A stretch of 64,000 bases of DNA from Oceanospirillum sp048270425. Lineage in GTDB: Bacteria > Pseudomonadota > Gammaproteobacteria > Pseudomonadales > Halomonadaceae. Where the stretch lies: positions 186,001 through 250,000 of the forward strand of contig JBLWSY010000001.1 in NCBI GenBank assembly GCA_048270425.1, written 5' to 3'. Under the pieces are notes generated by a model. That model was not told the origin of the DNA. It did not search any database and saw nothing but the letters and a program-made list of their open reading frames with translations. This document shows positions 1 through 8,413 of the stretch, in pieces. Position numbers and translations under genes: made by a program. Position 1 is the stretch's first letter. Every line of letters starts with the position of its first letter.

Positions 1-62
1 TTGAAAAGGCGGCTCAGATTCGGGATGAGATTCAGCGTCTGAACAGCCATCTGCTTAAATAA
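1..62 (+). CDS. uvrB: UvrB C-terminal end (partial)
   Basis: Only the last 19 codons are in the window, read in the frame starting at base 3 and ending at TAA 60-62. They encode EKAAQIRDEIQRLNSHLLK, which closely matches the final UVR helix of excinuclease ABC subunit B (the E. coli protein ends in a similar EEAAQIRDQLHQL stretch). In the family this tail contacts UvrC during nucleotide excision repair. UVR motifs also occur in UvrC and a few other proteins, but their position at the very C-terminus points to UvrB. The gene continues off the left edge. Confidence 0.72.
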   Translation, partial: EKAAQIRDEIQRLNSHLLK

Positions 63-308
63 CCGGAGCGTTGCCGGAGGCGGGTTTTTCTCCGGTTTGC
101 TGCCGATCTGGCCGAAAATACTTGGGTAACGGATCCTGAAATGTCTGCTGACTTTTCAGGAGACCGTTAAGCGAGTTTAAATGAGATTTTATTGCCTATT
201 AGCGCTGATATAAGAAATAAGGTTTTTATAGGTTTTTTAAATTGACAGAGTGATTTATTATTTTTTTTCACTCATGTCTAAAAATATTAAAGTTATTACT
301 CCACTCGG

Positions 309-314
309 TATAAT
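309..314 (+). promoter_or_regulatory. Candidate -10 box before the 341 operon
   Basis: A TATAAT hexamer lies 27 bases before the first start codon, within a markedly AT-rich stretch (about 170-305). There is no convincing -35 hexamer at 16-18 bp spacing, so the promoter call is tentative. The remaining bases 63-308 show no coding potential; an imperfect ACCGGAG/CTCCGGT inverted repeat just after uvrB could be part of its terminator. Confidence 0.35.
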
Positions 315-340
315 CCCTTTTAACGATAAGGAGTTGCCGT

Positions 341-1246
341 ATGGAAAGCAGAGCCGAAATTTCAGATGCTCTGGCTGAAAGCCTCAATCAGTGGAGCGAA
401 ACGCTTCATTCCCGCAGTAAGCGTGTTTCTATGTTCAGTAACAGTGCCGGATGGCGGCAGTTCTATACTGTTTTTCATCCCATTGATGTCATTCAGAGCA
501 TTTTTTACTTTTCAGAAGAGTACGAAACGTATATCGCTGATTATGCCTTTCAGCAGGATTCCTATATTACTGAAGCATTTCCCAGCCAGGCGGAAGCCTT
601 TGCCTGTATCGACTTTTTTCTGCGTGACACAAAACGTCACCAACATCAGGCGATCTGGCTGGAGGGTAGCTGGCAGGTTTTAAGTCGTGCCTGTACCGAC
701 AGTAATGAACCCGGGCAGGCATTGCAGTGTGATCGTTATGCGCGTGTCGGGGGACGAAGCCAGTGTGTGAATGATTATAACTGTCGGGAAGACGATGAGA
801 TCTCCCTGATAATGCGAAGTGTTAAGCCTCTGATTCGCCCGGATCAGCTGCAGGTAGAGATCGACTCGTCGGAGCAGACTAGAGCACCCTCTGTTGATGG
901 TCAGCTTTATTTTATTCTCGGTGGCGAACCGTTGCAGTACGTCGAAATTCAGTTCCATCTGCGTCACTTCTTTCGCTGTCATGACGAGGTTCGACGGGCA
1001 GATGCCAGGATCAGTTTTTATCAGACCTCAGAGCTCAGTGATTATCGCCATGCCTGTGCCGAGCTGTTGAACGAACCTGTCCATCACTACCTGCTTAGTG
1101 CAATCTCCGCTGTTCAGCATAAACTACAGCAAGCGCTGAGCTCGGAGTTGAACGATGCAGCCTCTTTTCCAAATGATGCGGACCATGTTCAGGCGCTGCT
1201 CGATATTATGTGGCAGAGTGTTCAGACCGAATATGCCGACTTCTGA
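341..1246 (+). CDS. Hypothetical protein, first gene of a four-gene operon
   Basis: A 301-residue soluble protein with no signal peptide and no membrane segment. AAGGAG at 330-335 sets the ATG start. I do not recognise the family. Visible features are many aromatic residues in the N-terminal third (YTVFHP, IFYFSEEYETYI), a cysteine-containing centre around CDRYARVGGRSQCVNDYNC, and a helical C-terminus. It is followed after 34 bases by the LRR-NTF2 gene and then by two further small genes on the same strand. The operon contains an immunity-like domain, so a role in interbacterial conflict is possible, but no toxin or immunity motif is visible in this protein itself. Confidence 0.72.
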   Translation: MESRAEISDALAESLNQWSETLHSRSKRVSMFSNSAGWRQFYTVFHPIDVIQSIFYFSEEYETYIADYAFQQDSYITEAFPSQAEAFACIDFFLRDTKRHQHQAIWLEGSWQVLSRACTDSNEPGQALQCDRYARVGGRSQCVNDYNCREDDEISLIMRSVKPLIRPDQLQVEIDSSEQTRAPSVDGQLYFILGGEPLQYVEIQFHLRHFFRCHDEVRRADARISFYQTSELSDYRHACAELLNEPVHHYLLSAISAVQHKLQQALSSELNDAASFPNDADHVQALLDIMWQSVQTEYADF

Positions 1247-1280
1247 AGTCGCTCGTTGCTTATTTTTTGTTTAAGGATGA

Positions 1281-2480
1281 ATGATGACTAAAACAGTTAT
1301 CCGGGATCGATCGGATCTGGATTTTTCCGGCCAGACGGAGTTCAGTGATCTGAGTCCACTGGTGGGTTTTACCCGGCTTGAAAATCTTGATCTGTCGGAA
1401 ACCTCTGTAACGGATCTCAGCCCGTTGAGTTCCTGTAGTAACCTGAAAGTCCTTCGTTTGAATGGCTGTCAGGTAGTGGATTTGACTCCGCTGGCGGGCC
1501 TGACGCAGCTCGAGGAGCTACAGATCTGTCAGACCGACGTGTCAGACCTGTCCGCTCTGGCGTCACTGAAAAATCTGACCTGGTTACGGGCGAATTACTG
1601 TCCGATACAGGATATCAGCGCCTTGGCCGGGCTTGATTCACTGACACGGCTGGATCTGGCCGGATGTCAGGTGTCGGATTTTTCTCCGTTGTCCGGGTTG
1701 GCTAATCTGGTGCTGCTGAATCTGCGTCATACCGACTTTGATGATTGTCGTCTGTTGTCAGATTGCGCTTCACTGGCCAACCTCGATCTTTCCCGCACGG
1801 AAATTACGGGCCTCAACGGATTGGAGTCATTGCACAATATCTGGTGCCTTGAGGTAACCGGAACCCATGTGAGCGACTTTTCTCTCCTTGGCTCCTTGCC
1901 GAAACTGCGCGAACTGGCCTGGGGTGAGTATCTGGATAAAACAACCTATGGTGCGCTCAGTCTGATTCCGGTTTCTGAGCTGGGGCTGAACTGGCATCGT
2001 GTCTGTGATGCTGAGCTGGCAGTGTTTCTGAAAGGTGCTACGGAGGCGGTGGATGAAACCGATGAAGAGGCCTGGTTTGATGCGCTGACACCAGAGCAGC
2101 AGGCGGCTGTACAGCGGGTCTGGGATTTTATTGTTGATTACAAAGTCTGGAATGACAACGCCATAGCCGCCTACCGTTATCGGGATGACCAGGGGACGCA
2201 TCAGACCAAAGCTGCTTATGACGAGCTGCTGCAGGAGCACTGTCACCCTGATGTGCAGCCTCAGGAGGCTTTATTCTCAGCAGATTCCATGCATGACCCG
2301 GATGGCGAAGCGATCACCGAACTTGAGATGAACGGCAACTCAGCCCGGGTCAGCACGCGGCGAACAGATGCGACAGGTTTTACTGCCGATTTTGAATTTC
2401 ATTTGGTTTGTGAAGGTGATAACTGGAGGATTACCTCTTTACGTTATCAGGGTGATGATGGTGTCTATGAGTCTCTGTGA
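1281..2480 (+). CDS. Leucine-rich repeat protein with C-terminal NTF2-like immunity-type domain
   Basis: A 399-residue cytoplasmic protein (no signal peptide). Residues about 10-215 form roughly nine internalin-like 22-residue leucine-rich repeats with the pattern LxxLxxLxLxxTxVxDLSPL. Residues about 265-399 look like an NTF2-fold domain of the kind found in polymorphic-toxin immunity proteins; the closing WRITSLRYQGDDGVYESL is typical of that group. Internalin-type repeats are protein-binding scaffolds, so the fusion suggests recognition by the repeats coupled to a small alpha/beta cone domain. The start is ATG 1281 or 1284 after AAGGAT. It sits 24 bases before the next gene. The domain calls rest on pattern recognition; the function is unproven. 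Confidence 0.78.
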   Translation: MMTKTVIRDRSDLDFSGQTEFSDLSPLVGFTRLENLDLSETSVTDLSPLSSCSNLKVLRLNGCQVVDLTPLAGLTQLEELQICQTDVSDLSALASLKNLTWLRANYCPIQDISALAGLDSLTRLDLAGCQVSDFSPLSGLANLVLLNLRHTDFDDCRLLSDCASLANLDLSRTEITGLNGLESLHNIWCLEVTGTHVSDFSLLGSLPKLRELAWGEYLDKTTYGALSLIPVSELGLNWHRVCDAELAVFLKGATEAVDETDEEAWFDALTPEQQAAVQRVWDFIVDYKVWNDNAIAAYRYRDDQGTHQTKAAYDELLQEHCHPDVQPQEALFSADSMHDPDGEAITELEMNGNSARVSTRRTDATGFTADFEFHLVCEGDNWRITSLRYQGDDGVYESL

Positions 2481-2504
2481 TACAGGATCTTATGAAATGA
2501 GAGA

Positions 2505-2798
2505 ATGCTGATGTTGGTTATTATCGCCCAGTTGGTGACCCTGGTGCTTGGTGTATTTGGCTGGATCGCGATGATGTTTGCTTCTCTGCCGGGCAGTAGT
2601 CTGAGTATGTCCTGGCATGCCCGTTGTGTACGGGGTTTGTTTTATACCTATCCGGTCTTTGTGTTGTTGGCTCTTTATGGGCTGAACAGACATGCTTCTA
2701 TAAGTAACTGGGGATTTTTATGGGCTCTGCTGCCTCTTTTGCCCATTGCTCTGGTTGTGTTGATTTTTAAACTTTATGAATGGATGAATCAGCGCTGA
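2505..2798 (+). CDS. Small membrane protein of unknown function
   Basis: A 97-residue very hydrophobic protein with three likely membrane helices (residues about 2-26, 43-60 and 66-90) and a short polar C-terminus. GAGA lies just before the ATG. It is the third gene of the 341-3384 operon, between the LRR protein and another small hypothetical. No family is recognised. The order of a small membrane protein beside an immunity-like protein would suit an immunity or accessory role, which is inference only. Confidence 0.62.
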   Translation: MLMLVIIAQLVTLVLGVFGWIAMMFASLPGSSLSMSWHARCVRGLFYTYPVFVLLALYGLNRHASISNWGFLWALLPLLPIALVVLIFKLYEWMNQR

Positions 2799-2838
2799 GC
2801 TTAGGTGATGGATCGTAATTGAAGATAGAAAAGGAAGA

Positions 2839-3384
2839 ATGATAATGCATGCCTCAATAACTCCTGAAGAAACCGTGATGCTCTATCAGTTAGGCTGTGA
2901 TGTTATGCAGGGCAAAAACAGCAGCAGTTATGAGTCTTATACTGATCAGCTGATCATGACAAACAAACTTTGCTATATCGAGCGTAAAGAGTATTTTGGT
3001 GAGCTGCCGGAGCTGTGCAACCTGAAGCAGGAAGCATTGCGGGAACTCAGTTCAGAGGCGCTGATCGGAGGGATTATATTCTCGGTACCTGTTGAAAGCT
3101 GGGATAATCTAAGCCAGCGTGAAACGGACTATCTGAATTATGAGTTGCCCCATTATCAGTATCTGAATCATCACCTGAAACCCTACAAAACGCGGTTGGT
3201 GACCGTGGCGTTTGGCAACGAACATGATTTTGTAATTGCGGTTCCACTTGAAGATGACCCTCAATGGGCTGAATGGCAGGCTCTGATACAGTCTGAAGCG
3301 CTGAAACTGGTATTCTATCCACCGATGGATGAAAGCGGAATTCGCGAGCTGTTGCGAAGTAATCTGCCTACTATTTATACCTGA
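2839..3384 (+). CDS. Hypothetical protein, last gene of the 341-3384 operon
   Basis: A 181-residue soluble acidic protein. AAGGAAG precedes ATG 2839; a second in-frame ATG lies at 2845. The family is not recognised. The N-terminus (ITPEETVMLYQLGCDVM) is helical and the second half alternates hydrophobic strands (TRLVTVAFG, DFVIAVPL, ALKLVFYPP), suggesting a small alpha/beta fold. The gene ends the operon and a hairpin terminator follows. No catalytic motif is visible. Confidence 0.65.
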   Translation: MIMHASITPEETVMLYQLGCDVMQGKNSSSYESYTDQLIMTNKLCYIERKEYFGELPELCNLKQEALRELSSEALIGGIIFSVPVESWDNLSQRETDYLNYELPHYQYLNHHLKPYKTRLVTVAFGNEHDFVIAVPLEDDPQWAEWQALIQSEALKLVFYPPMDESGIRELLRSNLPTIYT

Positions 3385-3454
3385 ACTCATTGATTGGGCC
3401 TGACCGTACAGATTATTTATTACAAAGGTCAGGTAAAAATCGGCATAGTAAATT

Positions 3455-3491
3455 AAAGAGCCGGTGCACGTTATATTGCCCGGCTCTCTTT
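3455..3491 (+). terminator. Terminator of the 341-3384 operon
   Basis: AGAGCCGG and CCGGCTCT form an 8-bp GC-rich stem with a 15-nt loop, flanked by AAA on the left and CTTT on the right. It lies between convergent genes (the operon on + and smrA on -), so it may serve both directions. Confidence 0.6.
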
Positions 3492-3599
3492 GCAGATGCT
3501 TAAGGTTGGAGGTTGTTTATAACATCGGTTCCCAAAGACTAATTTACTTCTCTGGGGGTAATTTCAGATAGTGCAGCTTGGGGGCGGTTTCGGTCCGAA

Positions 3600-4208
3600 C
3601 TAGCTGATGTTAGGCTGACGCCCCTGTTTAATGTGCCGGTCGCGGTTGATCGCCTTTTGGCGCTCGCTTTTCTTAAGCAATACATAAACAGCAGAGCTGC
3701 CACCGTGGCTTTTATGGGCGCTGTTCACTGCAATCACCTGAGGGAATTCCGGTAGCCAGCGTGCCAGATAACTTTTTATCACACAGGGTAGTGAGTCGGG
3801 AGCGCTGCCTTTGCCGAAGCTAATCAGGGCAACACGAATATCATGTCGATAACAGTCTTCGATAAACTCGAACACCTCTTTTCGGCAGAACTCAACTGGT
3901 TTTTTATGTAAATTAAGGGCGGCATCGATAGGGTACCGGCCCTGTTTGAGGCGTTTGTAAACGCCTTCCTGAACACCCTCTTTTTTGTATTCTACAGGGT
4001 CAAAAGGCCCCAGCAGTTCGACAAACTCATCGGAAAGAAAATTTTTATCCTCCGCTGTCTGCGCCTGAGCGGCATAGCGACGGGCTTCAAGAGATTTGGC
4101 ATCCTCTTTTTTGTTGGTTTTCAGGTCGGCTTTCTGATCCTGCTTCAGAGGCACTACTCCCCGCATCTCACGCAGAAAGTAATCCAGATCATCATCACGG
4201 TAAGCCAT
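3600..4208 (-). CDS. smrA: DNA endonuclease SmrA (Smr domain)
   Basis: A 202-residue protein. A charged N-terminal half (residues 1-95) precedes a MutS2-type Smr domain (about 95-185): LNLHKKPVE replaces the usual DLHG entry motif, ISFGKGS corresponds to the HGKG turn, and HGGSSAVYVLL is the closing strand. This arrangement matches SmrA of gammaproteobacteria, a small nicking endonuclease related to the C-terminus of MutS2. The loss of the usual HG in the central motif is common in SmrA proteins. It is a single gene, and the ATG start is at 4208. Confidence 0.85.
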   Translation of the reverse strand: MAYRDDDLDYFLREMRGVVPLKQDQKADLKTNKKEDAKSLEARRYAAQAQTAEDKNFLSDEFVELLGPFDPVEYKKEGVQEGVYKRLKQGRYPIDAALNLHKKPVEFCRKEVFEFIEDCYRHDIRVALISFGKGSAPDSLPCVIKSYLARWLPEFPQVIAVNSAHKSHGGSSAVYVLLKKSERQKAINRDRHIKQGRQPNIS

Positions 4209-4406
4209 AGCTGTCTCCCAATGAGGTGGCGTTAAGTTTCTGTAGAGGGAAAACCCTAGTTTGTATAGATAAGGCTTTAATAAGACAAATTAAAGGCGAT
4301 AATATAGCGCGTAATACAACTTTAATTGAAAACAGATATCAGATGTGTCTTAAGTTAGGATCTCCTGCTACTAAGGCGCTTTGGCTCGCGGTGGGAAAAA
4401 ATAGTG

Positions 4407-7400
4407 ATGTTGCTGAAGGACAATAAAACACATTGGATCTCTGTGGCCGTTGCCAGCCTGATTTTATTTGTTTGTTTTGCCGGGTTTTACCAGTTGCAAC
4501 AGCACGGTAGCCAGAGTCGTCAGGCGCTGTTGGAAGAGAAAATTCGAGTTACAGATCAGCTGTTTAATCGTTGGTTTCAGAAGCAAAAGAATGTACTCAA
4601 CATCTGGTCCAGATACCCGCAAGTTTCTGAATCTGTCCGTTCGCTGTCAGCATTGACTAGCGCTAGAAATGAACTTATCGCAGCCCCTGAGCAGTCACTG
4701 CTTCGCCAGTTTTTCTCGCCTCTGCTTAAATCAACCAAAATTGACGGTTATATGCTCATCGACAGCCGGGGCCTTGTTCGGGCGGCTTCGGATAACCGGT
4801 TAATTGGTGAGTCTTCCCCCATTGCTGAATATCCGGCGCTATTTGCTCCGCTATGGCAGGGGAGAAATCAGTGGTTGATTCCTTATACAAGCCCTTATCC
4901 TGTGCCGGATCATAACGGTGTTTTTCGTCAGCAGCAGCCGTTACTCCTGATTGCAGCCCCGGTATCCAATGGATTGGAGGTTCAGGCCGCGCTGGTTTTT
5001 ACCGTGAACATGGGGCGGGAGCTTTACCACCTTCTGGATGAAGTGGTGGCCACTCAGGATCTTTCCATTAGATTGCTTGCCAGGAATAAAACACTGGTCG
5101 AGATTGACCGTCGGGTATCCCCGAAAGATCCCAGCGTATTCGAAGAAGTCGTCGTCACCCGCGAAAATCGCCAATTACCGGTTTCCTATTCTGTTGCTAA
5201 GACGTTTCCTGTCAGCCGTATCTTCAATTCTCAGCAGTATCTCCTGCTTGGTATTGGCAGTCTTGCATTGTTTGCCCTTGTCAGTCTGTTGGTCAGCATT
5301 TTTCGGGAGCGCCCTGAAAAAACAGAAACTGATTCTCTGCAAAAACTTTTTTTTGATAAAGGGCGGGAAGGGTTGCTGCAGGTTTCAGCCCAAGGGAAGG
5401 TTGAAAGCTTTAATCAGCAGGCTGCCAGCTTGCTGGCAGGGAGTAAGGATGTCACGCCTGAAGCGATGTCGATCTTTTTAACTGAGTGTGCTCTGGGCTT
5501 GAGTGATGAGAAGGGCGAACCGTTGGGAGATCTGATGTCGCTGATATCAAGTTCCTTCGGTGAGACTTTCTATGCCTGGTGGTCTGTTACCGCTGGACGG
5601 CGTTTGTTGGCATTTACCCGGGAACCTTTTTCTTCTGACCCGAGTACGATTCTCAGTGTTAAAGATGTGACCCGTCAGCGTCAGGAGTTTCTTCAGCTCA
5701 AACGTCAAAGTGAAGCTTTAAATGATGCCGCCGAACTTGTTTTGTGGATCAATCGCGAAGGTGGCATTGTTGGTGCCAACGAAACCGCATCAAAAATCCT
5801 GGGCTATTCGCATCAGGATCTGCAGGGACTTGCCATTGGTGATATTGATGCCTCTATTAATGAAGAAAGCTGGAAGCTAATCTGGAGTCGCATTCGACGG
5901 GGAGAAGCGATTGAGCAGGAAGGCAACGCCCTCAGACGCAATGGCATCTCCTTTCCGTCTGAGGTATTGATTCGTTTCTATTCTGATGGTTTTGATGAGT
6001 TTGCCTGTTTCTTCCTCCGTGATATCAGTAAGCGAAAGCGTCTGGAAGCGGATCTCTATCGTAAGCGAATGCGTTTAACCGAGAAGTTATCGGTTACCTC
6101 TCAGGAACTTGAGGTGAGAGAGGCGGAGAATGAAGCTCTCATTGAAGCTTTACCCGATATGTTAGTGGTATTTAACTCACGTTTTGAAGTGTTGAGTTTT
6201 CAGGAGCCCAGAGGGGATGTTCTGAACATAGCGCTGAGCTCAGGTCAGGTGCTTTTTGATATTTTTCCTCAGTTGGAAACTGAAACATTGCATCAGAAAC
6301 TGACCGATCAGGTCTGTTCGGGGCTCGCGCGCTATTTTACCGAAATTACTCTGGAAGATCGCAGTACGGCCCAAACTCTTGAATTACGTTTTGCCCGGAC
6401 CGGTACTAACAAAATTCTGCTTTTGATTCGTGATATCTCCGAGCGGAAACGGGAAGAGTATTTCCGGCAGTTTAATAACCGACTGCTGATGAGTATTTCT
6501 CAGATGCAGACCCGCTTTATCTGCAGTCCCGATAAGCGTCCGGATATTGATGGTCAATTATCCTCGTTGGTTGACCTTGCTCAGTCTGAAAGAGGCTTCT
6601 ACTGGCTGAGCGAATCTTTGCAGCAGAAATTGGGCTGTCCTGCTTTTGGTGAACAGGTTCGTGCCGTTACCCAACCTCTGATAAAGGGGCAGGACATTGA
6701 TCTGTTTAAAGAGCGAATTGTCCAGGGTGTTGCCCAGTGGCGAGCGTCTATTGAACCTGCCAAACCCATGCTTATTCCACTTGGGGATATATTTCAGGGG
6801 CGCGACTGTTTGCGAAAAGGACTCTTGCTGCTCCCTGTTGTTTACTCCGATCAACCGGTTATCTGTTTTGCACTTGTGATTCAGGATTTCAGGTACTGGT
6901 CCTCTGAGTCCCGATTATTTGAACCTTGGCTGGCAACCATTGCCGCCCTTCTGGCGGCTCATGAATCTGAAAACGAGAGGCTCTGGGCCGCAGAAAGCCT
7001 CAAGTTAGAAAAAGAGCGTGCCGAACATGCCAGTCAGGCGAAAACTCAGTTCCTCTCGCGCATGAGTCATGAGTTCCGTACCCCTCTGAATGCGATTCTT
7101 GGTTTCGGGCATCTCTTGCAGATGGAAGAGTCCATGGAGGATGAGCATAAAGAGCATCTGGCCCAGATTGTGGATTCCGGTGAGGCGATGCTGGCATTGG
7201 TCGATGATGTGCTTGATCTGGCCCAACTGGAGCGCAGAGAGTTTAGTGTTGACCTGACCCGTGTGAGTCTTTCCGATATGGTCACTGAATGTATCGCGGA
7301 AGTGGTTTCTGATATTGAGCAGGCCGATCTGAGGTTTGAGGCTGACTTGCCGGGCGAAGATTATTTTGTGCAGGCTGATGTGAAGCGCCTGCGTCAGGTG

Positions 7401-8294
7401 ATTCAATCGTTGCTGAAAAACGCAATCAGCTTTACGGCTCCGGGAGGGCTTATTGCGGTCCGTCACCGCTGTTTGCAGCTCTATTGTGAGCTTTCAATTC
7501 AGGATTCCGGTAAGGGTATTCCTCAGGATTTCCTGGATAAAATCTTTATGCCTTTCGAAGCAGCTGAGGGTTACATTGATGCTAAAGGCATGGGGAATGG
7601 ACTTGCGATTGCCCGCTTTGCCGTTGAAGCGATGGGGGGCAGTATTCATGTTGAGTCAGAGGTGGGCGTTGGGAGTATCTTTACCCTAAGGATTCCCTGT
7701 GAACAGGCTGATTATGCCTCTGGCTGTTGTTCGGTTCCCTCCAGTGATACTGAGAATAGCGAGACAATAGCAGCGTCTGACTCCCGTTATTGCTGTGCAG
7801 GGCCAGCTCAGGATGATAGTGCTGATACTGCTCGTATTTGCAGTACTATTGCCGGGGATACTAAGGTAACCACGGCTGCCGACAAGGATAAAGGCGAAAA
7901 CCTTGAGGCAGAAAAGACTGCGGGGACCTTCACCGTGCTTTATGTCGAGGATGACGAAGCCAACCGTAAAGTGCTGGAGCGTCTGATTCGCCATCTGGAC
8001 CCGGGTATTACTTTCTGTGGTGCCCCAAGCGCGGAAGATGGCATCTCTCAGTTTCTGGAGCAAGCTCCGGACCTTATGTTTGTCGATATGAATCTGGGGA
8101 TGATCTCTGGTTCTGAAGTGCTGGGTATTATTCGTGACCAGCCTGAAGGTAAGGAGCTTCCTGTTATTGCCGTCAGTGGGGATGTGGCAACGGATGCTAT
8201 TGATCGGGCTCTGGACCAGGGTTTTGATGATTACCTGTGTAAACCGGTTTCAATTGAAAGCTTGACCTCTGTCATTACGCGTTACAGAAGCTAA
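4407..8294 (+). CDS. Hybrid sensor histidine kinase with PAS domains and C-terminal receiver
   Basis: A protein of about 1295 residues anchored in the inner membrane. It has one helix at residues about 10-28, a periplasmic sensor region, and a second helix at about 278-300 (LLLGIGSLALFALVSLLV). Three PAS-like segments follow (about 310-430, 440-560 and 585-690), then a GAF-like stretch. The HisKA H-box SRMSHEFRTPLN carries His888, the ATPase domain has DSGKGIP and GNGLAIARFAVEAMGG, and a receiver domain begins at about 1180 with Asp1227 (FVDMN) as phospho-acceptor and a conserved CKP lysine. A long low-complexity linker separates kinase and receiver. The partner regulator is not obvious, though a GGDEF-EAL gene follows. 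The start is GTG 4404 or, more likely, ATG 4407; no strong ribosome site is seen. Confidence 0.9.
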   Translation: MLLKDNKTHWISVAVASLILFVCFAGFYQLQQHGSQSRQALLEEKIRVTDQLFNRWFQKQKNVLNIWSRYPQVSESVRSLSALTSARNELIAAPEQSLLRQFFSPLLKSTKIDGYMLIDSRGLVRAASDNRLIGESSPIAEYPALFAPLWQGRNQWLIPYTSPYPVPDHNGVFRQQQPLLLIAAPVSNGLEVQAALVFTVNMGRELYHLLDEVVATQDLSIRLLARNKTLVEIDRRVSPKDPSVFEEVVVTRENRQLPVSYSVAKTFPVSRIFNSQQYLLLGIGSLALFALVSLLVSIFRERPEKTETDSLQKLFFDKGREGLLQVSAQGKVESFNQQAASLLAGSKDVTPEAMSIFLTECALGLSDEKGEPLGDLMSLISSSFGETFYAWWSVTAGRRLLAFTREPFSSDPSTILSVKDVTRQRQEFLQLKRQSEALNDAAELVLWINREGGIVGANETASKILGYSHQDLQGLAIGDIDASINEESWKLIWSRIRRGEAIEQEGNALRRNGISFPSEVLIRFYSDGFDEFACFFLRDISKRKRLEADLYRKRMRLTEKLSVTSQELEVREAENEALIEALPDMLVVFNSRFEVLSFQEPRGDVLNIALSSGQVLFDIFPQLETETLHQKLTDQVCSGLARYFTEITLEDRSTAQTLELRFARTGTNKILLLIRDISERKREEYFRQFNNRLLMSISQMQTRFICSPDKRPDIDGQLSSLVDLAQSERGFYWLSESLQQKLGCPAFGEQVRAVTQPLIKGQDIDLFKERIVQGVAQWRASIEPAKPMLIPLGDIFQGRDCLRKGLLLLPVVYSDQPVICFALVIQDFRYWSSESRLFEPWLATIAALLAAHESENERLWAAESLKLEKERAEHASQAKTQFLSRMSHEFRTPLNAILGFGHLLQMEESMEDEHKEHLAQIVDSGEAMLALVDDVLDLAQLERREFSVDLTRVSLSDMVTECIAEVVSDIEQADLRFEADLPGEDYFVQADVKRLRQVIQSLLKNAISFTAPGGLIAVRHRCLQLYCELSIQDSGKGIPQDFLDKIFMPFEAAEGYIDAKGMGNGLAIARFAVEAMGGSIHVESEVGVGSIFTLRIPCEQADYASGCCSVPSSDTENSETIAASDSRYCCAGPAQDDSADTARICSTIAGDTKVTTAADKDKGENLEAEKTAGTFTVLYVEDDEANRKVLERLIRHLDPGITFCGAPSAEDGISQFLEQAPDLMFVDMNLGMISGSEVLGIIRDQPEGKELPVIAVSGDVATDAIDRALDQGFDDYLCKPVSIESLTSVITRYRS

Positions 8295-8352
8295 ACAGTG
8301 CTGAAATGGTGATTTGATACACTTCGGTCTGCTCCTGTGTAGCTTACTGAAA

Positions 8353-8406
8353 TTTAAGGCTTTTTTGGCCTTCGGTTTAAGGCTTTTTTGGCCTTCGGTT
8401 TAAGGC
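8353..8406 (+). repeat. 23-bp tandem repeat, 2.3 copies
   Basis: The unit TTTAAGGCTTTTTTGGCCTT + CGG (23 nt) occurs exactly twice (8353-8375 and 8376-8398) and is followed by the first 8 bases of a third copy (8399-8406). Each unit contains AAGGC-T6-GGCCTT and can fold into a tiny hairpin. The array ends 8 bases before the GTG start of the next gene and occupies its ribosome-binding and promoter-proximal region, so copy number could change expression. Confidence 0.85.
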
Positions 8407-8413
8407 AGACCCC

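Noticed and set aside
4226..4426. 66-codon frame between smrA and the hybrid kinase
   Set aside because: Poor codon pattern, no ribosome site, and it overlaps the kinase start.
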